From: JAICIG01 sp035532215 | Lineage (GTDB): Bacteria > Planctomycetota > Planctomycetia > Pirellulales > JAICIG01 | Direction: 5' to 3' | Assembly (NCBI GenBank): GCA_035532215.1 | Contig: DATKRK010000094.1 | Location: 1-16,855, forward strand | Length of the DNA: 16,855 nucleotides | In this document: piece by piece, positions 6,919 to 12,724 of the stretch | How the letters are laid out: every line of letters starts with the position of its first letter | Position numbering within the stretch: the stretch's first letter is position 1 | The notes under the pieces: generated by a model | What the model was told of the DNA's origin: nothing | Database searches by the model: none | Seen by the model: only the letters and a program-made list of their open reading frames with translations | Program-made: the position numbers and the translations under genes

Positions 6919-8349
6919 CTAAATCGTTTCCAGGCTTAGAGAAAAATCGTCGGCTGCAACGCGCGAGCGGCCGCCGATCGGCCCGCGGTCGGTCGCCGCG
7001 ACGCCGTCGATCTCGAAGGCGCCCGCGGCCCGGCAGTGCCAGACTGGCCCTTGCCGATACAAGACCACGTCGCGCGTCCAGTCACGGCAGACCACGTGAG
7101 AGTTTTCGCCGGGGCCGAGCACGCACGACTCGGCGACCAGCAGCACGGCGTCGGCCGAGGGCTGCGTGCGATGATGGCTGACGAACTCCAACCGCGCCGT
7201 GCGGCTGAGCGGGTGCGGGCGGCGGAAACGCAGCCGCACGTTATCGCCCAGTTCGATCAGGTTGCCGTCGGCCAGCGTCGCGGCGCTTTCGATCGTGCGG
7301 CCGTCGACGCGGACGGTTCGCAAGGGATCGATCAAGTAGCTCTCGCCGTCGCGGCGAACGCGAGCATGCCGGCGGGAGATATCGCCCAGGATCGGCACGT
7401 CGACCTGGCCGTCCGGCGCCGGCTGGCCGAGCATCACCTGATCGCTCGGACAGGCCAGGTAGCCGCCGACGCCGTCGACCCACAACAGGAATCGCGCAAC
7501 GGCGACGCTCTCGCCGGCAGGCGCGGCGGCGGCGAACAGGTTTTGCTTTTTCTCTTCGGGTGGATGGGCCATACGTTTTCCGTTCAGCCGCGTGAAGGCT
7601 TGGGCGCCGAATCTCGCCGAGGGGATTCGCTGCCGCAGCGAATCGCCGCAGCGCATGCCGACCGCGGCCCAGGCGCGGCGCCGCGCGTCGCGGGCCGGCT
7701 CGTGCTCGGGGCAGAATTCCAACAGCGCCTCGGCGGCGGCCAGGGCCTCGGTCCAGTTCTCGGCGGTCACGGCCTCGTGCAAGCGCTCGTTCAGCCGGCG
7801 GCACTCGGCTGCTTTCACCCTACACGCTTTGCGGGCGTCGTCCAGCGCCGGCACATTGGGCGCCAGCGTGGCCGCGGCGGCCAGGTTTTCTTCGGCCTGA
7901 GCGAATTCACCCCGGCGGCAGAGACGCTGGGCATAGAGCATCCGAGTCGCTGCGTCGCGCAGCAGCCGGGTTTGCCGGCCGGCGTCGCCTTGGCGGGCCA
8001 GTTCGTCGAGCCGCGAGACGGCCGCCGCCGGCTCGCCGGCCGCCAGGTAGGCCTCGGCCTCGGCCAGCCGCCGCTCGACGAAGGTTTGCTCCAAGGTCGA
8101 GACGGCATCAGCGTCGGCGCCCCAGTCGCGCGCCGCTTCCAGGTCGCGCCAGCCGGCCGAACTTTGCCCGCCGGCCGCGCGGCGCTGGGCCCGCTCGACC
8201 AACTGACCGGCCACCTTGGCCAGCAGTTGCTTGGCCGGCAGAAACTCGCGGACTCCGCTTTCGCAGAGCAGCCGGCCCGCCTCTTCCAGCCGCCCGCCCT
8301 GATAGGCTTCGTCGGCTTCGCGGAGCTTGAGTCGCCAAGGTTGGAGCAT
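6919..8349 (-). CDS. FHA-domain protein with helical-repeat N-terminus
   Basis: This 476-residue protein starts at the ATG at 8349; an open extension to 8400 would run into a repeat element and is rejected. Residues 1-240 are Ala/Leu/Glu-rich paired helices (ADEAYQGGRLEEAGRLL, AEAYLAAGEPAAAVSRL, RRGEFAQAEENLAAAATL) that look like TPR-type repeats, a protein-protein scaffold. The FHA domain is at about 285-375, with SRRHARV (Ser325, Arg326, His328), then VRVDGRTI and LADGNLIELGDNVRLRF. FHA domains bind phosphothreonine. The usual GR at the start of the fold reads GQ here. The last 95 residues (VLGPGENSHVV...DDFSLSLE) have a similar beta-rich pattern without the SxxH signature and may be a degenerate second FHA fold. 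It lies between the coiled-coil gene and the kinase and probably docks phosphorylated partners of that kinase. Confidence 0.9.
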   Translation of the reverse strand: MLQPWRLKLREADEAYQGGRLEEAGRLLCESGVREFLPAKQLLAKVAGQLVERAQRRAAGGQSSAGWRDLEAARDWGADADAVSTLEQTFVERRLAEAEAYLAAGEPAAAVSRLDELARQGDAGRQTRLLRDAATRMLYAQRLCRRGEFAQAEENLAAAATLAPNVPALDDARKACRVKAAECRRLNERLHEAVTAENWTEALAAAEALLEFCPEHEPARDARRRAWAAVGMRCGDSLRQRIPSARFGAQAFTRLNGKRMAHPPEEKKQNLFAAAAPAGESVAVARFLLWVDGVGGYLACPSDQVMLGQPAPDGQVDVPILGDISRRHARVRRDGESYLIDPLRTVRVDGRTIESAATLADGNLIELGDNVRLRFRRPHPLSRTARLEFVSHHRTQPSADAVLLVAESCVLGPGENSHVVCRDWTRDVVLYRQGPVWHCRAAGAFEIDGVAATDRGPIGGRSRVAADDFSLSLETI

Positions 8350-8377
8350 TTGCCTATCCAGTTTAACGGGGAGATTG

Positions 8378-8485
8378 CACCACGGAGACACGGAGGACAC
8401 GGAGAGGAGTTGAGGATTTTGGATTTTGGATTGGGGATTTTGGATTGAATCGAAAATCGAAAATAACTCCGTGCTCTCCGTGGTG
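8378..8485. repeat. ACGGAG-type inverted-repeat element with GGATTTTGGATT core
   Basis: The left arm CACCACGGAGACACGGAGGA... (8378-8404) is mirrored by CTCCGTGCTCTCCGTGGTG (8467-8485). The centre (about 8412-8465) is made of GGATTTTGGATT units and their relatives (AATCGAAAATCGAAAAT). It fills most of the 160 bp between the coiled-coil gene and the FHA gene. The same word family is, from general knowledge, dispersed between genes in many large environmental bacterial genomes. It codes for nothing credible. Confidence 0.8.
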
Positions 8486-8509
8486 AACTCATTCGCCTAT
8501 CGGTTTTTA

Positions 8510-9313
8510 TCAGCGCGTCTCGACCGCGATTTCCGCTACCGCAGAACTCTCGCCGTCGAAGTATTCGGTGACTTCGTCGACGATATTTCCCGGCGCCGGC
8601 TCGGCCAGCGGAATTTCGTCGCGCAGATAGTCGTCGGCGTTGACCAGCTTCTCGGCGACTTCGAGCCGGGTGCGCAGATCGGTCACCAGTTCCTTGGCGC
8701 GGCTGAGCTGGCTGTCGTCGAACTTGTAGTCGCTCGTGGTTTGGGCCGCCTCGACCATCTTCAGCCGGGCTTCGAGATGCTCGACGTCGACTTCCAATTG
8801 CCGCTTGGCGACTAACATGCCCTCTAGCTTCTGCCGGGCGGCTTCGAGGCTGCGCTGGCGAGCCTGGTGCATTTCCTTCAAGCTGGCCAGCGTGGCGTCG
8901 TGCGTCTTGTAACGCTCGAAGCGGTTGGCCAAATCGATTTTCACTTGCCCGACGGAGTAGCTGCGGCCGGCGTATTGAAACAGATCCTTGCCGGTCGCCA
9001 GATCGGCCTTCAACCGCATCATATCGCCACGGTCCTTCCCCTGGCGGCTTTCGGCCTCGGCGATTTTGTTGTCGAGCCGTTCGACCTCGACCTCTTCCTG
9101 GGCGATCAGGTGCATGTTCTTGCGGATGTCGGGCACCAGATCCTGCACCATCCGCCGGGCCCGGTCGATCTCGAACTCGACCGGCACGCTGTTTTTAATT
9201 GAATCCTGGAACCAGCCGGCCGTCGTGCCGACATAGCTGACCGCTTCGCGACCAAAAATCGCCAGGCACAACGCCCCCGCTCCCGCGCTCGCAATAATCA
9301 CCTTCTTGACCAT
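8510..9313 (-). CDS. Membrane-anchored coiled-coil protein (planctomycete family)
   Basis: This 267-residue protein has an N-terminal hydrophobic segment (residues 3-20, VKKVIIASAGAGALCLAIF), an uncleaved anchor or signal peptide. A long coiled coil follows: EIDRARRMVQDLVPDIRKNM, EEVEVERLDNKIAEAE, then ARQKLEGMLVAKRQLEVDVE and HLEARLKMVEAAQTTSDYKF. The C-terminus is acidic. The start is fixed by a perfect GGAGGA box seven bases before the ATG at 9313; an in-frame ATG at 9328 lies inside that box and is rejected. I recognise the family from planctomycetes, where it is often misnamed as an SMC-like protein, but its function is unknown to me. As the first gene of the probable operon with the FHA protein and kinase, it may be an envelope-side partner or substrate (inference). 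Confidence 0.9.
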   Translation of the reverse strand: MVKKVIIASAGAGALCLAIFGREAVSYVGTTAGWFQDSIKNSVPVEFEIDRARRMVQDLVPDIRKNMHLIAQEEVEVERLDNKIAEAESRQGKDRGDMMRLKADLATGKDLFQYAGRSYSVGQVKIDLANRFERYKTHDATLASLKEMHQARQRSLEAARQKLEGMLVAKRQLEVDVEHLEARLKMVEAAQTTSDYKFDDSQLSRAKELVTDLRTRLEVAEKLVNADDYLRDEIPLAEPAPGNIVDEVTEYFDGESSAVAEIAVETR

Positions 9314-9320
9314 CGCACGA

Positions 9321-9326
9321 TCCTCC
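9321..9326 (-). promoter_or_regulatory. Ribosome binding site of the coiled-coil gene
   Basis: The minus strand reads GGAGGA seven bases before the ATG at 9313. This decides the start against the ATG at 9328, which overlaps the box. Confidence 0.8.
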
Positions 9327-9566
9327 ATCTCTCGCAGCCCGACCTCGGCGACGGGGTCAAGCTCGCATTACCTTTGGTTTACGGCAGGTTAGACGCCTAA
9401 CGCCCGCCAACGAGATCTCTTCGCCCGTGAAATGGGAATCTTGGGACCGGGGCTCAAGTTTTTCGTCGCCAAGCGGTTTTCGACGGGGCGAACGGCCTGC
9501 ATTTCCTGCCGCAGGGGGGTGTTGCGGCGCCGCGGCCGAAATCTGAGAATCGCGGTAAGCAGTACT

Positions 9567-9629
9567 AACCCGCAGCGTCAGCGAAGAATTGCGGCGGAAT
9601 GCCTCGCTGACGCTCTGACGCTTCGGGTT
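9567..9629. repeat. Inverted repeat of the AACCCGAAGCGTCAGCGAGG type
   Basis: The left arm AACCCGCAGCGTCAGCGA (9567-9584) is mirrored by CTCGCTGACGCTCTGACGCT plus TCGGGTT (9603-9629). The right arm carries an extra AGCGTCAG duplication, so the arms are unequal. It resembles a short palindromic repeat family I associate with planctomycete intergenic regions. Confidence 0.7.
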
Positions 9630-9676
9630 TGTGTGGTACGCCGCATCAAACAACGCTTGAGTAAAGGCGCCCGCCC

Positions 9677-10081
9677 ATGAGCTTCGCCCACCTGACTTTG
9701 GCCACTCGCGACGTGAAGCGGTCGGTCGCGTTCTTTTCGACGGCGCTAGGCTGGCGGGCGATCGAGCGGCCGAACAATATCGGCCGGCCGGCGGCGTGGC
9801 TGGAAATATCGTCCGGGCAGGAACTGCACCTGATCGAAGTGCAAGACTTCGCCGCCTCGGAGTTCGAACGCGAATTCGGCCGGCACGTGGCGCTGGCGTT
9901 TCCGCAAGCGCAATTTGCTGAGCTGCGGCGCCGATTGGCCGACGAGGGAGCGGAACTGATCGAGCCGCTGCGACCGACCCCCTTCGAGCGATTCTTCTTC
10001 CGCGAATCGAACGGCTACGTGTTCGAAATCGTCGCGGCCGAGCGCCGCGCCGAGACGGACGCCAGCCGCTGGTATCGCTAA
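9677..10081 (+). CDS. VOC-superfamily metalloprotein (glyoxalase / fosfomycin-resistance-like)
   Basis: This 134-residue protein has two beta-alpha-beta-beta-beta modules: FAHLTLATRDVKRSVAFFST with ALGWRAIERP, then GRHVALAFPQAQFAELRRRL through GYVFEIV. Candidate metal ligands are His5, His51, His70 and Glu117, spaced as in glyoxalase I (His, Glu, His, Glu) with His in place of the second-position Glu; a FosA-like triad (His5, His70, Glu117) is also satisfied. The length matches single-domain VOC enzymes. The substrate cannot be told from sequence: an isomerase, dioxygenase or thiol transferase are all possible. It is the only intact gene on the plus strand. The start is an ATG with a weak upstream AAAGG. 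Confidence 0.9.
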   Translation: MSFAHLTLATRDVKRSVAFFSTALGWRAIERPNNIGRPAAWLEISSGQELHLIEVQDFAASEFEREFGRHVALAFPQAQFAELRRRLADEGAELIEPLRPTPFERFFFRESNGYVFEIVAAERRAETDASRWYR

Positions 10082-10153
10082 AGCGTCGCCGCAGACGCGG
10101 CTCAACGCCGATCTTCGCACGAGGCCATCCGCTCGACCTCTGCGATCCGCTCC

Positions 10154-10657
10154 TCAAACCAGTTCCAGCACGCGCCGCCAGCGCTCGGGAAAATCGGGCC
10201 TGAAGCCGGCCAGCACTTCGCGGGCTCTGTCGAGTTGCCGTTGGCGCCCTTTCATTTCCAGCGTCGCACAGTCCGAGAGATTGTCGTAGATGTCGCCCAG
10301 CTTGCAGAGCTTGACTTCGATCGGCGCCCGCAGCAGACCGGCGAGGTACTCGCGTTCGCGCTGGTCTTCCGGCAGCCGCGTATCTTTCGACAGCGCGGCC
10401 ACGTAATCGGCCACGCGGGGGCCGAACCGCTCGCTCAGGTCGTCATGGTCGGTGCGAGTGTCTTCGATCGTGTCGTGTAGCACGGCCGCCGCCAGCGTCT
10501 CGCGATCGTCGACGCCAAACTCCACGGCCAAAATCATCAGCACGCGCATCGGGTGAGCGGCGTAGGGCGTGCGGCCGTCTTTGCGCAGATGCCCTTGATG
10601 GGCCCGCGCCGCAAACGAAATCGCTTCGGCCAACTGCTGAACGTCGAATCCGCTCAT
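10154..10657 (-). CDS. HD-domain hydrolase, MESH1 / small alarmone hydrolase type
   Basis: This 167-residue protein is a single HD domain of the RelA/SpoT hydrolase class with no synthetase domain. The motifs are AARAHQGHLRKDGRTPYAAH (17-36, His35), AAAVLHDTIEDT (56-67, His61, Asp62, Glu65, Asp66) and KLGDIYDNL (119-127, Asp122). As I recall, human MESH1 binds manganese through His35, His61, Asp62 and Asp122 and has the same overall size, so the numbering coincides. The expected reaction is removal of the 3'-pyrophosphate from (p)ppGpp; MESH1 relatives also act on NADPH. A GGAG box lies six bases before the ATG. It is downstream of fhcA on the same strand, but 140 bp and a palindrome separate them, so it may have its own promoter. 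Confidence 0.9.
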   Translation of the reverse strand: MSGFDVQQLAEAISFAARAHQGHLRKDGRTPYAAHPMRVLMILAVEFGVDDRETLAAAVLHDTIEDTRTDHDDLSERFGPRVADYVAALSKDTRLPEDQREREYLAGLLRAPIEVKLCKLGDIYDNLSDCATLEMKGRQRQLDRAREVLAGFRPDFPERWRRVLELV

Positions 10658-10753
10658 GGACTTCTCCGCCGGGAATCAACTCGGCGCCGTAAGCTGTAAG
10701 CTCATGCTCCACGCGTCGATTCGCCGCGGAGGCGCCGGCAATTATACCGCGTC

Positions 10754-10786
10754 AATTACGGTCTTCAGAATCACGTGGCCGTAATT
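10754..10786. repeat. Inverted repeat AATTACGG-N17-CCGTAATT just after fhcA
   Basis: The perfect 8-bp arms are at 10754-10761 and 10779-10786. The site begins 11 bp past the fhcA stop codon and lies upstream of the alarmone-hydrolase gene. There is no T-run, so it is either a weak terminator-like hairpin or a protein-binding dyad. Confidence 0.45.
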
Positions 10787-10797
10787 TCAGTTCTTCT

Positions 10798-12450
10798 TTA
10801 CCCGCAGCCGACCTCTTCGCCAACCGGCACGTAATCCTCGCTCACCGGGTAGTTGCGGAATTGGATCGAATAATACCGCTCGAACCAGTCGGCGAGGTCG
10901 GGCTCGACGCCTGGATCGTACTCGGGCGACACGTGCAGCGTCTTGCCGAAGACCGGCTCGCGGATTTCGCCCTGCTCGACGATCACCTGCCCGGCCTTGA
11001 TCACGTAGCGCGGCAATTCGAACATCGTTTCCGCGTTGTCGTCGGGCGTGTAGATCGTTACGTCGGCGTCGCCGCCGGGGCCGAGGTGGCCTTTGTGCTT
11101 CAGGCCGAGAATCCGCGCGGGGGCGGCGCGGGTGATGGTGCAAATTTCGCCGAGCGTGTATTGCCGATCGAGATCGGCCAGTTGGCTGCGCTCGCGGACC
11201 AGCGGGTTGACCGACTTCAGCACGTCCTGCCGGTACGTGCGATCCATCAACAGCCGCACGATCTGCGGATAGGCCAGAAACGAGCCGCCGTTGGGGTGAT
11301 CGGTGCTCATCACCACGCGCCACGGATCCTCGACCATCAAATACCATTCCAGGCCGATCGCCCATTGCAGCGCGTGGACCAGGCTCTTGTTGCGATACTC
11401 GATCGGGGCGATGCCGCAGCCCGACTCCAGCTCGGTGTCGCCGCTGAACCACTTGGTCTTGTAGACATTGCTCAGGTAATAGCCCAACGGGCCGTCGCCG
11501 GTCATGCTGGTCGTCTGGCCGAACAACACCTGGCCGACGTCGACGGTGACGTTCGGATGGGAGTTCACATACTCGGCCAGCGGCTCGACCTTGGAATTGA
11601 ACGTGTTTTCGTCCCCTTCGCCGCCGCCGTAGCTGTGGAACTGAATATGCGTCAGGTGGCCGCGGCGGCCTTCGAGCGAACGCATCGTTTCGAGCGTCGT
11701 CTGCCAATTGCCCGGCATGCCGAGCATGTTCGAGTGGATGTGCACGGCGTGCGGGAGCTTCAACTCGTGGGCGGCTTGAGCGATGCCCTGAATAATCTGC
11801 CGCGGCGTGACGTCGAACGATCCGACGTTCTCGTCGAGGCCGTGGACGTTGCCGGCCTGTTTCGTTTTCCAAACCTCGACGCCGCCCGGGTTCACCAGCT
11901 TGGGAGCAAAACCCTTGGTCGACGCGAGCAGCCACGCGACGAAGTCCCGCAACCGCTCGGGCTCCTTTTCGGCGATCGAGCGCATCACGTAATGGTTGTT
12001 GCCCATCAGCACGTAAAAGCCCTTGTCGAGGCAGGGCGTATCCGCAAACTCTTCGTGGGCGTGCCGGGCGGAGAGTGGGGGCACGGCGGCGTCGAAGGCC
12101 GTGGTGTAGCCCAGCCCAGCGTACTTGTAGCCGGTGGCGAACGTGCTGGGCACGCTGCCCAGCGTCCCGCTATGGGTTTTCGACGTTCGCAGGACTTTGG
12201 GATCGCGGCGTTTTTCCTCGGGCCGCATTTTGCGGGCCATGTTCACTTTCGGCCCGGCGATATGGCAGTGCATGTCGATGCCGCCGGGCATCACCGCCAG
12301 GCCGGCGGCGTCGAGCGTGCGATCGGCCCACACGTCGGGATCGGTCGGCGCCGCGACGATGCGATCGTCCTCGATCCACACGTCGCGGATCTCGCCGTCG
12401 ATGCCGTTTGCCGGGTCGTAGACTGTACCGCCGGAGATTTTGAAGAGCAT
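10798..12450 (-). CDS. fhcA: Formylmethanofuran dehydrogenase / formyltransferase-hydrolase subunit A
   Basis: This 550-residue amidohydrolase-fold protein has the normal length for FhcA/FwdA. It starts LFKISGGTVYDPANGIDGE. Metal-site motifs are GIDMHCHIAGPKVNMARKM (His61, His63), a candidate carboxylated Lys at 184 (APKLVNPGG), HAVHIHSNMLGMPGN (His237, His239), HLTHIQFHSYGGG (265-277) and STDHPNGGS with catalytic-type Asp384. FhcA hydrolyses formyl-methanofuran-type cofactor to formate within the tetrahydromethanopterin C1 pathway, which planctomycetes use mainly for formaldehyde oxidation or detoxification. The start at the ATG 12450 matches the family; the open frame to a GTG at 12516 gives unrelated residues. 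The fhcB, fhcC and fhcD partners are not next to it. Confidence 0.95.
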   Translation of the reverse strand: MLFKISGGTVYDPANGIDGEIRDVWIEDDRIVAAPTDPDVWADRTLDAAGLAVMPGGIDMHCHIAGPKVNMARKMRPEEKRRDPKVLRTSKTHSGTLGSVPSTFATGYKYAGLGYTTAFDAAVPPLSARHAHEEFADTPCLDKGFYVLMGNNHYVMRSIAEKEPERLRDFVAWLLASTKGFAPKLVNPGGVEVWKTKQAGNVHGLDENVGSFDVTPRQIIQGIAQAAHELKLPHAVHIHSNMLGMPGNWQTTLETMRSLEGRRGHLTHIQFHSYGGGEGDENTFNSKVEPLAEYVNSHPNVTVDVGQVLFGQTTSMTGDGPLGYYLSNVYKTKWFSGDTELESGCGIAPIEYRNKSLVHALQWAIGLEWYLMVEDPWRVVMSTDHPNGGSFLAYPQIVRLLMDRTYRQDVLKSVNPLVRERSQLADLDRQYTLGEICTITRAAPARILGLKHKGHLGPGGDADVTIYTPDDNAETMFELPRYVIKAGQVIVEQGEIREPVFGKTLHVSPEYDPGVEPDLADWFERYYSIQFRNYPVSEDYVPVGEEVGCG

Positions 12451-12462
12451 GTTTGGGAGTGC

Positions 12463-12488
12463 GGAAGTCGGAATCGGAAGTCGGAACG
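12463..12488. repeat. 13-bp direct repeat (GGAAGTCGGAATC / GGAAGTCGGAACG)
   Basis: Two head-to-tail copies, differing at the last two bases, lie in the fhcA leader just upstream of the ATG at 12450. It may be a small slippage product or a binding site. Confidence 0.6.
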
Positions 12489-12526
12489 AAGGGCGCCTGG
12501 TCGCGAGGTTCGTCACGCGGACGAAC

Positions 12527-12578
12527 CTAATGTGGCGGTTTTGCGTCCGACGTCAAGCAGAGTACAGTCGGCCGACTG
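12527..12578 (-). promoter_or_regulatory. Candidate fhcA promoter with upstream 14-bp palindrome
   Basis: On the minus strand, TTGACG (12556-12551, five of six to the -35 consensus) is followed 18 bases later by CATTAG (12532-12527, three of six to the -10 consensus). A perfect palindrome CAGTCGGCCGACTG (12565-12578) lies 8 bp upstream of the -35 box, a position typical of an activator site. The leader would be about 70 bases. The -10 box is weak. Confidence 0.35.
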
Positions 12579-12603
12579 GGAGAGGCCTGACAAAGCAAAA
12601 CCT

Positions 12604-12702
12604 TTTCACTATGCTCGATGGATGTGCGCGCGGCACGAAGCGATTCATGCCGGCCAGATCGGCCTCTTGCGGCGGTTGCTGGGCAAGGCGCCGCAGTGGT
12701 GA
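12604..12702 (+). pseudogene. C-terminal remnant of a DinB-family gene
   Basis: The plus strand reads HEAIHAGQIGLLRRLLGK followed by APQW and a TGA stop at 12700-12702. This closely matches the C-terminal end of DinB-family four-helix proteins, including the HxxxHxGQ motif that supplies the last metal-ligand His. The rest of the roughly 150-residue fold is missing upstream, where the sequence becomes the fhcA promoter and then fhcA itself on the other strand. The same frame stays open for a long way upstream, but only as antisense of fhcA. The best reading is a 3' fragment left by deletion or rearrangement. Confidence 0.55.
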
Positions 12703-12724
12703 CGGCGATCGACGGCGACCGCCC

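Larger units (their letters stand above)
9314..9676. other. Divergent 363-bp intergenic region
   Basis: This region separates the minus-strand coiled-coil gene from the plus-strand VOC gene, so it should hold promoters for both, but no convincing -35/-10 pair was found. It holds a small GTTAG-ACGC-CTAAC palindrome (9388-9401) and the inverted repeat described separately at 9567-9629. A 37-codon minus-strand reading frame (9389-9502) codes for a very basic peptide that I do not recognise and do not call a gene. Confidence 0.6.

Noticed and set aside
7036..8448. A 470-codon plus-strand frame opposite the FHA gene
   Set aside because: It is antisense to a gene with a clear FHA signature and has an unnatural Arg/Gly/Gln-rich composition.
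9389..9502. A 37-codon basic minus-strand frame
   Set aside because: The AGGA box is only two bases from the ATG, the composition is skewed and no family is recognised.
10861..12702. A 613-codon open frame on the plus strand
   Set aside because: It is antisense to fhcA, whose catalytic motifs are unmistakable. High GC keeps the opposite frame open. Only its last 33 codons (DinB-like) look like real protein.
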